Source: Drosophila pseudoobscura (lineage: Eukaryota; Arthropoda; Insecta; Diptera; Drosophilidae). From it: a stretch of 64,000 nt of DNA. The stretch lies in NCBI RefSeq assembly GCF_009870125.1, contig NC_046680.1, positions 4,712,001 to 4,776,000 on the forward strand, given 5' to 3'. The notes under the pieces are model-generated. The model was not told where the DNA came from, searched no databases, and saw nothing but the letters and a program-made list of their open reading frames with translations. Positions 50,196-62,494 of this stretch are shown here, piece by piece. The position numbers and the translations under genes are program-made. Numbering within the stretch: the stretch's first letter is position 1; each line of letters begins with the position of its first letter.

Positions 50196-50270
50196 CAGTG
50201 TGACAGCTCTCAGAAATATACCGAAATATACAGCAGAAATTTCAAAATATACCGTAAATATACCGATAAA
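50196..50270 (-). promoter_or_regulatory. Ufsp1: Motif 1/Motif 6-like promoter cluster (Ufsp1)
   Basis: Minus strand reads CTGTCACACTG (50196-50206), one base from the Motif 1 consensus, preceded by four GGTATATTT-like sites. It lies about 250 nt upstream of the Ufsp1 start codon. Confidence 0.6.
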
Positions 50271-50279
50271 AACGAACTT

Positions 50280-51940
50280 AGCCCTCTTAACCCCCCTTTA
50301 TTCAAAACAGTATAAAAACTTGAGTTAAGCCGCGAAAAACAATACTAGTAATAATAATTCTTCCATGATCCCATTCCACATTTTCTTCCACTCTGTTACA
50401 TAGTACTACATATAGTAATATGTAGGATTTATACTAAAACTACCAAAAAATTACCTAAATATTCCTTCAATTTCAACGTCAAAAGGTTGGAATGCAACGC
50501 ACCTTTCATTGCTAGGGATGGCAGTCGAGTGTACCAATTATGAGCGTATGACACTACACTGTCGGAGATCCGTTGGTTCCGATTTTCAGATTGCTGGCAG
50601 ATTGCTATATGCTAATATAACAGACTGTAAGGAATTTTGTTAGCAGAACTCTTTGACTGCAGACTTTTTCTTTCATGTTGCGTCTTTCTTGCAGGTAAGA
50701 CAGTTCATTATTCACTGTGATGCCATCTCTAATGCTCTTTCGATGCATTGAAAGATTTCCCTCATATTTGGCGCGCTCAACAGTTGCGCCCCGTAAATTT
50801 GAATGAATGAATGAAAATCATCAGCTTTCGCGTTTCTTTCTCCTATTTCTCATGAACTTCAAATTTTATTTGAATTATTAAATGTACATTATTGTGTTTA
50901 GAATTTATAAATATGCTTTTGGGAGTGTGTGTGTGGCTTCAACGCTCTTAATAAACACCATACTTGTATGGTTTTTCCCTCATAAATGGTGCTCTTTAAA
51001 CTTTTCCTTAATTTCGATTATATTTTTGGTGACCAAACAATTTTTCAAAGTACATTACATTATATATAATAATTGGTAAAAATTTGAAATATATCTTCTA
51101 CGACTACACTCTGTAAAATTTGCATATTTCTATTTCTATTTTGGGGTTTCAACTATTTTTTTCTGAATTGCTGATTGTTACTGAGTTGCCGTTACTTTGT
51201 TTTGTTAATGCTTAAAAGTTGCCTTTAAAATGTTATTTGAGAACTTCGCTGAGTTGTACAGTTGAAATACTTTGAGATTTGCAATTAAAATATCTAAAAC
51301 TACTTTGTTTTTGCAAATCGTTTGTTTGTTGTGTGTGTGTTTTTTTTGGTGTGTGTGCCAGCAAAACGACGGTTTAAAATGTTCAATTAAAATTATAAGT
51401 ACAATACATAAAATACTTTTATTAAATATATTTAGCGATATCACCACGATTTGTTGTTATTGTGCTCTTAAAAATCATGTAACAGAAAAGATTTATATGC
51501 TAAATTATGAATTAATTGTTATCTTTTACTGTTTCCTTCTTTTCGTTATATGTAAATGTTATATACTCGTATATTATAAATATTCATACGATTTGTATCG
51601 TCCCCACTGGCGGCTCCACTCCTCCTCGTTGGTTGCTGTCGTAAATGCAGTCAAAATACGCTTGCGTCTAAAAAATACATTCCCCTTTCAATCTGTGCGG
51701 TGTGTGCTGTTGTGGGCCCTTCCATCCTTCCATCCCTCCATGCTCCTTACCAATCTACAATCAAGTCTAAATCTGAATCGTTGCTCTACTGCTACACACC
51801 ACTGCTTCCTCCGGTCTCCCCCTTCCTTTCCATTCCTCTCTGCTACACTCGTGGGTGTGTGTGCTTATGAAATTAGGCATACTGCGGTGCTTGGGTAAAT
51901 GCAATGCCACGGCCCCTCCTTCTCCGTCAGCAGTCTCGTA
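50280..51940. other. Non-coding; vimar 3' UTR on the right
   Basis: No exon supported. The right part is probably vimar 3' UTR. GTGTGTG and poly-T runs occur near 51330-51360. Confidence 0.45.
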
Positions 51941-54900
51941 TTACAAGGTGCAGTATTCGGTGAGAATGGGTATGGATTTCAGCAGCTCGTTGATGTTATG
52001 CTGATCCAGATGGGCCACCAGCTTCTCGGAAGACTTGAGCAGATTGACACAGTTCTGGAGATTCTCGACAATCTCCTTGGTCATGCTGTCCGACGACTTG
52101 CTGATGAGCTCGGCCAGCTTCTTGCCCACCTCGTACTTCACCAGCTCATCCTGCAGGCGTTGCGCCTGGTCCTGCCCCGCCTGATGGGCCTGCGACAGAT
52201 AGACCACGGAAAGTATGCACAGCGCAATCAGCGCTTCGTTCTGCATCACCAGGTGCTGAGCGGTCAGCATGCTGACCATGGCCTCCACAGTGCCCTCGTT
52301 GGCCAGGAACTCGCTCAGGCTGGTGCGATCATAGTCCTGGGTGAGCGGAATCCTGTCCGCTATCTGCTCGGCCGGGGCGTCGCCCTTGCGAGGCAGCGCA
52401 TAGGCAATCTTGCTGAGATACGCATGCTTAATGAGCCAGGCCATCAGGCGCAGCGACTCCCCGGTGACGCCCGCGTAGTCCGACGATTTGCTCCAGTGCA
52501 CCAGCTGCTCGATCAGCGTCTTGTTCTTCAGCAGCTCCAGGGCGAGTTTCTCTACAAAAAAGAGACATGCGGGGCTACAGGAAGGCGAACATGAAAAGGG
52601 GAACGTAAAATGGACTAACCCTGCCCGTCGACAGTCATTCGGAGAGTGCCTAGCAGCTTGAACACAACAGGTGGCTGATGGATCTCCAGCATGGGCAGAA
52701 TGGTCTGCACCAGGCCCGCCTGGATCACCGCATTTTTGTTCGGCTTTGGTATGACCAAATTTCGCAACGCACTCAGCAGTGCGTGCTGCAGACGGACATC
52801 GTCCTTGACGCCATTGTTCTTGGCCAGCACCTCGAGCAGCTTGTTCATGGTCTGCTGCTCCACAAAGTAGATGCAGTGGCTGTCGGTGCGGGCAAAGTTG
52901 CCCAGGGCCAGCACCCCAGTGGTCAGCAGGTCAATGTCCGACGAGTCCAACCAGTCGACCATGTTCTTGAGCAGCGTTGTCGTGTACAGATAGTGCATCG
53001 ATTCATCTGGAAAATGCAAGCAGTGAGGTTAACTGCGGCAAGATTGGGAGGGCTCTACTTACCGCCGGTGAGAATGAGAACGATCAGCTCGCAGGCGAGC
53101 TTCATCAGGGCCCGGGCCTCGCTTGTGCTGGCCAGAGTCTTGTACTTCTCAAGCAGATTGTAGATGGTCTCGCAGAGCCCGTCCTTGGCCAGCAGCAGCT
53201 TCACCTCGTCGCTCTCTGCCTGGTAGTGGAGCAGTTCCAGGCACATCTCGGCCAGGTCCGGGTTGGTCGAGGCGGCCAGAATGCGCGACAATTGAATGTT
53301 GAGCGACGCCTCGAAGTTCAGGTCCGCCACATTCTCCGTGAGAATGCTAAGCAGGGGCAGCGTGTTCAGCAGCAGATCCTCGTGCACCTCCACATTCGAG
53401 GCGCCCGTGGCGATGATCGCCTGCAGCTTCTTCATCACGCCCAGTTCCATGGCCCTCTTGGCCAGCCCCTCGCCACCCAGCAGATAGTTCGAGAGCAATC
53501 CTCCGCGCACCTTGATGAACTGCGCCGCATTGGCCACATCATCGATGCTGGCAATGTCGAGCAGCTGCAGCAGCACCGCATCCCCCTCCAGCTCCAGTAT
53601 GAGGTCCCGGGCCTCGTCATTCAGGTAGCATATGTTCCCCAAGGCCCTGCAGATCTGTATGGGGAGCTCCATGCTGCCGTCCGGGGTCGGCACCTGCCGC
53701 AGGCACTCCAAAAAGGCTGCGATAATGTCGCGTTTGGTGAACTTCTTGCGCTGTACCTCCGACTTGGTAATCTCCGCTATGCACTTGGCCGCCTCCTTGC
53801 GCACGTTCGTGTCCTCGCATTGGGTCAACTCCAGGAAGCAGTCGGCCAGCTCATGCTTATCGAACAGCTTGGGGTCCTTGGTGGCCGAGATCTCGCACAG
53901 CAGGTTCGTCGTCTTGCTGTTGCCCGCACTCACGCTGGTCGTCTTCAGCTGCTCGATGAGCTCGTCGATTTCAGCTTCAGGAGAAAGCGGGGAACAAAGA
54001 GACGACAATATATCATTAATTAATCATTGTCCGAAATACATACATACAGTACAGGTAGAAGAAAGGTCTTCCGACCACAAAAACTATATATTATCTGAAG
54101 AAGTAGTTTGTCTTTTGAGAAATACCTATTTAAGGCAGAACAGGGGATGCTATGCTACATCAGGCTCTACAGCAGCAAGTCAAGTATCACTGTGCCCAAT
54201 CATGCACACGACATCTATGATGCTCATTCCCTTTCACAGCATTCGCAGTCGAATGTCAATATGCCGCGGGACGAGGGACGTTCTACAGGGTAACGAGTAT
54301 CCTATAGTCTATATGAAGACTGGTAAAACTATCTTATTCTGTCCCTTTTTTGCACAGCAAAATTGATTGCCAATTTCGATTATCATCTGTGCCCGAAGCC
54401 AGGACAGGCAAAGGACAGTGTTTTCAAAGGGAAATGACGTGCATGAATATATGTAGAATACGTGGGACATCTCCAGCCTGAACCAAAGCATATTCCTGTG
54501 TGGGTTTTGAGTATAAATAAAATGCCGGGCCATTAGAATCTAGTTAGGACAGAGCTGTGTGCTCAGGAAAACTTCTCGAGCGTGGGCCGCATTAAAGGAC
54601 CATTTCCCTGCCCATAGCCACCAGATGCTCTGGGGCTATGAAGCGGGGGAGACCACAGACGGAGAAGTGATTTGCATAAGTCCTTGCCGCGGGCGAAACA
54701 AAAGCAATGTGCGAGAGCAATCACGGGTTCAAGGAGTAGATGTGGAATGGAGCTATAAACAGAGGAAATGAACACCCTTTAAAGACTTTTAAGACTTTGG
54801 GTTTGTCGAAGAGTAAAGGAATTCGCTGAGAATGCTTTATAGTTATGATATTGCGATTACCACTAAAGAGTTTATTCCCTTAGGAAGGTTCCAAAGGTTT

Positions 54901-57900
54901 TCCACTTGCATTAAACTTGAATTGGTTTTCATAGACACCTTTTGACTTCAAATAATGATCTTATTCTTTTCTAGTACATTAGAGAGAGAACGATTGAGAG
55001 CACAGAGAGAGGGAGAGAGGGAGAGAGACAGCAGAATGCCATGCCGGCAGATCATGCACACATACATGCACACCTCGATGTACAGTGGTTGTCTCGTTCT
55101 AGCATCTGGAACATAATGATCCCTGCCTCTTTTTCATAACGGAATGATCAGAGCTATTGCGTCCCATCAGCAAATTCTAAAGCGTTGCTCCCATCCGTTG
55201 TTCCGTTTCTGGAAAGCCACTAGCTCGGAGAAAAATACCTTGCAAAAATTGCGTAAAATGTGGCTTAAGTTTCAATTTGATTTTCCCTTTTTGAGCAGGT
55301 GCCTGGGCCCCAAACAGGCGCATCTGGGGGTGGGGGTGGGGTCTTTTATGGCCAGCATTATCACAATATTATTTCAGTCGTTCCCTTTTTTTGAAACACA
55401 TTCGGACCGGGGAATGAATAGTAGGAGAAACGATGCGAAGCGAAGCGAAGCGAAGGACAAGGGCCCCGACCGACCCCCGTCGTCAGTCGACAACTGGCGA
55501 CAGTTGGTGGCAGCAACATTGAGTGGAGTGGGGCAGCCAGGGTAGGGGCAATTCAACAAACTTTGTGGAGCATAAATAATGAATAGGTTAAACAAAGGGC
55601 AAAGGAGAACCCTACCGATGGGTGCCGCTGCTGCCACCCCTCCTCTTCGCAGCATCATTCGAACAAGGGAACGGCGGAGAGAACTAACTGCCAGACATGT
55701 TGCACTTAGAAAGGTAACTCTATCCTCAACCTCTGAACACGAGTATACAGTATACAGTATACATATGTACATATGTATAAATACAAATACAAATGCATAT
55801 GCAGATTCACATTCAATGCAATCCCCTCAATAGGAAAATTGTGGCACTTGTTTGTGCCCTCTCCTCTTCTTCTGTCCTCTCTGCAACGCAGTGAATGCAA
55901 TTGGAAGGACAGGTGGCAACCCCCGATGGACGCGGCAGACAGGTGCAGGTGGCGCAGGTCGTGCAGCGCTACTTCCGCCAGACAGAGACGGAGACAGAGG
56001 CAAAGAGTCTGCCTGCCACAGCCTTTTTTCGCTGTTGTGTTTTTTGTTTTGCGTGCCTCAAAATGTTTGCTTTGGTAACTGGTACTCGTTGGTATTCAGA
56101 GTGTGCCACATGCCGCTCCATCCCTCCGTCCCTCCATTACAGCCATCCATCCATTCCGTTCGAGTTCCGTGGCAAGTTCGTTAGCTTTTGCTTTGAGGAA
56201 GCCGAGGAGCCGGCGCCCATTTGAGGCATTTATTCGCTCCAGTTTCTGGGGCAATTGCTTCATTTTTTTTCAGTCTATTTTGCATTTCGGGACTTTGCCT
56301 GGTTTTATTTATTTTTTTTATGTATATTTTTTGCTGTATTTCGATTCTCCATCAAACGATGCACATCAAAAGTGGAAAAACAACATGAAGTTTTCCCGAA
56401 AACTAGTGCAAAAATATATGTATGTGTATTATATACATATGTACATATGTATGTACGTAGTTGCTGCTGTTGTTGCATGTTTGATTCGTGTGCAATTTCT
56501 GCTCCTTTTGTTTTGGGTCTCTGCAGAATGTGGGCTATGCCCCAGGAAGTTCGCGTGGCCCCGAAATGGAAACCATGGTAGTTTCTGGTGCAGAAATTTT
56601 TGCTATGGGAGCAGTCGTAAATATTGAATGGATTTCGGGTGAAGCTGGCAATCAATATTTGTTAGTCCTCTTCCACTGGGTGTTCAGTTCTACTCAGGAA
56701 CTTCAGAAGAATATCCCAGGAATATATTTGGTAGCCTTTTGATCGAAAAGTATCCCAGAAAATTGTATTTATTGGATATCCTCGATCTTCATTAACGAAC
56801 GTTTATAAAGTATCATTATAGATCGGGAAATGTAGAAACGTAGACTTAAGGGGAGTTCCCGTTCTAAGGTTTACAAATTTAGGCATTCTTTCGTTACAGA
56901 ATTTAGTGTTCTGAAAAAAACGTTACTTTAAACTAAAGGAAGTAATTTATTAAATTTTTGCATTCAAAAAATATCACGAAATGCCAGCTCCGGTACGAGC
57001 GTTGAAACATTATAATCGGTTGATTCCTCGATGTTTTAGAGCATTTTTAAATATTTTTAGATTAACTAATTTAATAAATTCCTTTTTTTAGCTACAAGCA
57101 AACCATACCAAAAAGTACTTTCGTAATACTTTATTTTGTATCTAAAACAAATTCCTGCTCGTACCTTATAACGGGAATTTCCCCCTAATATAGCTATTTT
57201 ATATACAAATACACATAATTCTGTTTTTACACGGCCTTTTTTTACACAGTTTTGAAATAACACGGTTTGAAAATCAAAAATTGTTAATTTTGTACACGGT
57301 TTTTTTCCACTTAATATAACATTTAAAATAACATCACATATATATATGTATATAAAAACACACACAGCTCACGAACAGCTATGAACCAAACGAAAACAAG
57401 AAATATCACAAGGAGAATATGTACATCAATGTCTTTTTTTACCCGGTTTTTAAGGAACAAATCTACCGTGTAACAACGGAATAATTTTTAAGATGCATGA
57501 TTTGAATTTAGTGCTAACTGAAATGTATTTACTTGATAAATATACCTAGAAAATTAGTATGATATATACGAATTTACGATCCTTCGACCATAAACGAACG
57601 AAAATAAGAAATTTCTGAAGATTTCCATTGGAAAACTATTTCTTCCCCACTTCTTCTTTCACGGTATCTATCTGTTTTGTTTCTTAATTCTTAGTGATGG
57701 TACTATCGGCAACTATCGCCAGCTAGGGGTGGGCTGGAAGTCCCGCACTCAAAAGGGAGTCACAGTCACAGTCACAGTAGAAAAAGCAGAGTGATTTGGT
57801 TTGGTTACTTAATTTATTCACAAATTTTAGCTTTGAACAGATATCCCCGATATAGTACAATTTGGACAAGGGCAGGGGCAGGGGCGACTTTGAGTGCTCT

Positions 57901-60900
57901 GATGGGGAGAATGTGGAGCAGGAGGAGGAGTAGTTGAGTCTTGGGGCAAGACTAGACCTCTGTGGGCTGCTGCTTCTTTGGATTACTTGACAGAAACGGC
58001 CTAGGGCTGGACTTCCCGATCTCGAAGAGCGCCTTGCAGGCTGCTAACGGCAGGTCCTCCGCATGGTGGCGCATATTTTCCAGATCGCCCTGCCTCGCCC
58101 GCAGGCGCAGAGTGTCGCCTACGAAGGAATGGAAGGAACATGACAACACATGACAACACATGACAACACATGAACCCTCCTGGGCGGATCGAACAACTCA
58201 CGCAGTCTCGTCTCCTGCTGGCAGTTCACCTTCAGGTCTTGGATGTACACGCTCTCGATCTCCTGCTCCAGCTCCTGGCGCTGCTCCTCCGTGTACTTGG
58301 CGGCGGTCTTCGGGCTCATGTAGTAGGCTATATTCCTGGAATGGCTGAAGCGGACCAAGCTGTGGGTGCTGCGGAGTGGATTGGATAGGAGATGTGTATC
58401 CTCGCCGCAACTCTGGGCTGTTCCCTGAACGACTACTCACCTGGTGCGCTTGAAGCTGTAGTCGGGCACGGTGCTTAGGAAATGCATGGTGAGGAACATG
58501 AAGAGCAGCGCACACACCATTCCGATGGCCAGATGTTCGGTCTGGAACAGCGCCTGACTCTGGGGCACGCGCTGATTGGCCGCCATATAGGGGCGTCGCG
58601 GCGTACCCCCATCGTAGTCCTCCTCTTCCTCCTCCTGCTCCACATTCTCCCCATCAGAGTACTCGGAGTCGCCCATGCCCATGTCCAAAGTGTACTTTAT
58701 CCGCCTCTCGTGGTCCGTTAGGCAGTCGGCGGCCTCGCTGATGCGGCGGAAGGCCATTTCGGCGCCAGGAGCCCGGTTCTTGTCGGGATGGAGGCGCAGG
58801 GCCAGCCTCTTGTAGGAGCGCTTCACCTCCGAGAAGGGGTCGTTCTGCGAGAGGCCCAGCACCTCGTAGTGGTTGCGGCATCGCAGTACCTTCTGAACAA
58901 CGTCCAGCATCTCGGCGGTGAAGGCGTGCGGCAGTGCGTCCGACTGTAAGGTGGGGCCGAAAATCTGATCGCCGCCGACATTCGAGTCGCCGCACAATCG
59001 AATCACTATGGTCTTAATCTCCAAGAGGGCCTCGATCTGTCTGCGATCTGTGGTCATTAACAGGGCCTCGCGGATCCGTTCCAAGGCGTGGTCGTAGTTG
59101 CCCAGGCACAGGTCGCTGACCAGCCGGTCGTGGAGTTGGCATCTCGCTTGACCAGGCATCACGGTGGCTTCCTCCTCTTCCTGCTCTGTCCAGGTGGCGT
59201 CCTCCTCTTCCTGCGCTGTCCTGGTGGCTTCTCCATTATCTCTCCGTCCTGCCCAGCAGCGTGCAAAGGCAAAAAGTGTGTGTTTGTTTTGTTTTGTTTG
59301 TTTGACGAACTTTTGATTTTGAGAAAGCTGTGTGCGTGTCAAGACAGCAGAGGGGATTTGGGAATCTTTTCAAATTTTGACGGTTTTTTGCAATTTGGAG
59401 ATGTAAAACCCATTTTCGGTTTAGCAATTAGAATTAAGCATTTGATTGAACAAAAACGATGTGTGAGCGAGAGGACGATATGTATTTGTTTGGCTTTTTG
59501 AATATCGTTTTTGGCACTAATTTATGGTTATGTCTGGCAGTCGAGATTGGACGAAGACTGTGGGAAAACGATCACAACGAATAGCCATGAATGAGTCATA
59601 GCAGTTAGCTTGATAAGTTTCAGAGCAATCAGTATTGTCCATCCAGACTGAATAGTATTTTCATAGCATCCAGCTTTCATAGGGGCATAGAATCCAGAGT
59701 TAACAGTTTCATACCGACCAGCTTTAATAGCAATCAGCTTTTGAGTCGTTTAATAGCAGAAAGATATGATGACATTTTCTTGAAACAGCAGTTTAATTTG
59801 AAGTTATTCGGGCACTCCACCTGCTTTGATCTCTTGCAATGTTTATATGTTGTATGCCTTCCCTTCCCCTCCCTGGCAAAGTATTTACAGTGTGTACACA
59901 CTCCCTTTAAGTGGAATACAGATGAATGCGTGTACATACGGGTATGCACACACTGGCCTCAAAGGGCAGGGCTCAAACGTTGACAAAGTTCATCTTCAGT
60001 TTATGGACCACTTGAAATAACTCTGTGTTGGCAATCGAAGTGTGGGGGACTTGAATTGACAGCACTTCAGACCCCAAGAAGTATGCTTCAAAAGCTTCGA
60101 AAGGGACAGCCTACTGTGTGCCAAAAGGGAGGACAGGACACAGGACAGGACTCACTCGCAAGTTAATTGAAATTAATTTCTATGCCAATTTGAATGGGGG
60201 CACGAACTCAATTAAAACAGAACGAACAGAACGACAGTCCATCCCCCATTGCTGCCCCTCCCATTCATTTATTCATTCATTCTCAAGGCCATTAGACGGG
60301 GCCGAATTCTTATTAGCAGTAAAAGGAATCAAGAGAGGGCGAACAAGAAAAAGGAAATCACAAGTCAAACAGCCAGATGAGGCGCACCGCCAGAGGAATA
60401 CGCAAAAAGGGCAGCCGCCACATGCCGGGGGCCTGGGACGGGTTTCCTCGCAATAAATTCGTTGCCGGGCAAACTAAAATACTCGTAACAGCCAGCTAAT
60501 CCCGGAAAGCTGCGTGGAACGAATGAACAACAACGAAAAAAGCAGCCCAAAATAATAATAATAACCATAAAGAAGAGGCAGCAGCACTGGGGTGCTCTGA
60601 TATCGGTCTTATCAGCGCTTTGGGGTTGGTTGCTGGGGTGCTGGATTGCTGGGTTGATGCCACAAGCCAAGCGACAGTCAAATTGTGTCGAAGCAAACTC
60701 CAAGCGAACGCGTCGACAAAATGCAGACACAAAGGACCAATTAAATTCTAAAGCGAGTGAGCCAAAGCGGGCAGGAGAAGGACCCCCATCCGTGGGTCTT
60801 GGAACTGGCAGTGGGTCTCGCAACGTTGGGTCCCAGCTGCCGACGGCTGGAGATGTGGGGGAAGTGGACTGCTGCTCTGCCAAGGCACGTTTAAGTGCTC

Positions 60901-61289
60901 TGGGATGTTGCTGCGTTCCTCCGCCACAGAAAGGGTATATTAACAGAGCTGTCGGTGGATGCGGGGCATACTGGAACCGAAAACTGTGTATAAAGGCGTG
61001 TATAAAGCTATTATTTTTTAGACAGATATTCCAGGGTATCGCAAGCTATTGGACGTTTCATTACATTTATCCATTGTTATTTGTTATGCCACCCCTGGGG
61101 GTGGTTTCAATGGGGGAGGCGAGTGTTGAAACATGCCGGTAAACCTTGCACCTCACAGGAGGCATATTCATTTATTAATGCGTCGTCACTGCTGCTGCTC
61201 CCAGCGGTGGTTCAGTGGCGGGGCTTAGGTGGATGGTTTCTTCCACCACAGCCACAGCTAGTGGCACAGTCCCAGTTAGAGGGAGAAAG

Positions 61290-61327
<38 letters not shown>

Positions 61328-62028
61328 AATTCCCGCCAGAATTGCAGAATTGCGAGCGCTTGTGCCATTAGAGGATAAAGGAGAGAAATCTGATTGGATT
61401 GAGTCCACCGGTAGCCGGTGCACTTAGCACCCGGTCAACTCGGGAGAGCTGGGGAGATCATCTAATCTGGAGCCCCCACTGTGCAAAGAAGCCGAGCAGA
61501 AAAACTCGTAAATATTGATTTTTCTCACATAACTCTGGCATCTGAGGGCAAAGACTGGGACTAGCAAAGAGCACACACACACATCCCATCTAGCGCGCCC
61601 GCCGACCAACTCCTCCCACTGGCTGCCACACCGCCGAAACGTAGGGCAGACAAATAGAAGTAGGAGACACACTCGAGAGCACCCGGCACGGCACGGCACG
61701 GCACGGCACTGCACCTGGTCTCGATTGGGTGTCTTCGCAGCTCATAAATGTATAAATATGTTTGGTGTGGGCACGGGCAGTACATGTTGCACACACACAC
61801 ACACACAGAGAGAGAGAGATGGATTTTACTTATACAATGACACGCATGAGTTGCATTTGTTTATATTGGGGGGCTGCGCCGCAAGCAACAAACAAAACGT
61901 AAAGAACGGAATCTGTGTGTTGTGTTCCCGCATTAAAAGAGCAGCATACAGCACACAGCATACATAAAAATGAAGAACTCATTTCCTTCTCACTTATTCC
62001 TTATTAATTATTGCTACTCACTCGCCAT
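51941..62028 (-). CDS. vimar: Vimar, SmgGDS/RAP1GDS1-type armadillo-repeat protein
   Basis: Exons: 62028-62022 (ATGGCGA), 53974-53063, 53006-52620 and 52551-51941, total 638 residues. The protein begins MATEIDELIEQLKTTS and is made almost wholly of armadillo repeats (for example ICRALGNICYLNDEARDLI, GVLALGNFARTDSHCIYFVE, LLSALRNLVIP). The human homologue SmgGDS is an exchange factor and chaperone for small GTPases; vimar acts with Miro in mitochondrial morphology. The frame at the 53974 acceptor runs upstream with no ATG (only a TTG at 54008), so a first exon is required. The ATGGCGA|GTGAGT exon at 62028 has the right strand and phase. The intron between holds the DnaJ-type gene. The donor after 52620 (GTTAGT) is slightly weak. 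Confidence 0.88.
53975..57951. other. vimar first intron, left part
   Basis: No exon supported. Contains GA-rich stretch 54983-55030, ACATATGTATG palindromes near 55765 and 56430-56460, and an AT-rich patch near 56860-57480 with ACACGGTTTTT-like repeats. The 3' UTR of the DnaJ gene probably occupies the far right. Confidence 0.45.
56860..57480. repeat. AT-rich patch with repeated ACACGGTTTT motif
   Basis: TTTTACACGGCC, AACACGGTTTGAA, GTACACGGTTTTTT and ACCCGGTTTTTA recur within about 230 nt (57225-57455), and their complement ACCGTGTAA occurs near 57465. May be a transposon remnant; no frame or clear ends. Confidence 0.35.
57952..59159 (-). CDS. CG30156: DNAJB12/14-type ER-membrane J protein
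   Basis: Exons 59159-58441, 58368-58202 and 58118-57952 join in phase to 350 residues. Layout matches the DNAJB12/DNAJB14 family: N-terminal helical region, J domain about residues 96-160 with HPD at 124-126, an acidic linker (EQEEEEEDYD), a single membrane helix (residues about 209-231) and a C-terminal DUF1977-like region. The family recruits Hsc70 to the ER surface for quality control. The gene lies wholly within the first intron of vimar on the same strand. The frame is open upstream of the ATG but has no ATG there; a separate upstream ORF overlaps the start by one base. The 83-nt second intron holds three tandem ACATGACAAC units. Confidence 0.88.
58138..58172. repeat. ACATGACAAC 10-bp tandem repeat
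   Basis: Three full units plus a partial one, inside the last intron of the DnaJ-type gene, making up over a third of that intron. Confidence 0.85.
59159..59236 (-). CDS. Upstream ORF, 25 residues, basic, overlapping the DnaJ start (TGATG)
   Basis: ATG at 59236 opens a frame of 25 codons whose TGA shares its A with the main ATG (TGATG). The peptide starts MEKPPGQRRKRR and contains two 10-residue units, PPGQ(R/S)RKRR(T/K), encoded by a 30-nt tandem duplication. About 11 of 25 residues are Arg or Lys. The overlap is of the type that permits termination-reinitiation. Translation is not shown by sequence alone. Confidence 0.45.
   Translation of the reverse strand: MEKPPGQRRKRRTPPGQSRKRRKPP
59237..62021. 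other. vimar first intron, right part, with DnaJ 5' region
   Basis: No further exon supported. Contains a CA run at 61290-61325, four GGCAC units near 61685-61710, and a CA/GA run at 61790-61820. Confidence 0.5.
61290..61325. repeat. CA microsatellite
   Basis: About 17 CA units in the vimar first intron. Confidence 0.95.
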
Positions 62029-62410
62029 GTTTGCCGCCGCTGACCGCTTTTGTTGATTATTCCGTCGCGCTTCTTCTCCCTGAACTGCCTGCCGCAGATG
62101 GTTTAGTGGATAGGCACGTTTATCACTTTTTTGTGGCTTGTGGGCTTGACAATGCTATATAGCTAATCTAATTGTTAACACATCGAAAAAACTGAACACA
62201 TATTACTGATTTTGCTGCTGCTGCATTTATTCCAATTCCAAAACACGTACACCCGCACCCGCACTAACAACAAAAACTGCGACTAGGGATGTTAAATATA
62301 TATCGAATACTTTTATATATATATTTTTTTTATATTTTTGTATATTTGTGATTTTTCTGTTTTTTTATTTATTTTAAAAACTCGACACTATGTTGTTCTT
62401 GTGAGCACAT

Positions 62411-62494
62411 TTATCGATCAAATATACCGATAAAATACACGCAGAAATTAACCAAAACATACTGCCTCATTTAAAAATATACCGTTAATATACT
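62411..62494 (-). promoter_or_regulatory. vimar: DRE-like and Motif 6-like cluster upstream of vimar
   Basis: ATCGAT core at 62413-62418 followed by ATATACCG-type sites up to about 62490, in the same arrangement as upstream of mim. It lies about 380 nt upstream of the ATGGCGA exon; the transcription start was not located. The array merges with dispersed repeat copy 3. Confidence 0.5.

Noticed and set aside
54001..54008. Start of vimar at 54008
   Set aside because: The codon there is TTG, and the eleven residues that follow overlie a pyrimidine tract and acceptor AG at 53975-53976.
55374..56627. Several overlapping ORFs of 100-170 residues in the vimar intron
   Set aside because: Low-complexity (TTT-rich and GAAGCG repeats), mutually overlapping, no domain seen.
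59160..59342. N-terminal extension of the DnaJ-type protein to 59342
   Set aside because: The supposed start is TTG and there is no ATG in that frame; the ATG at 59159 fits the family.
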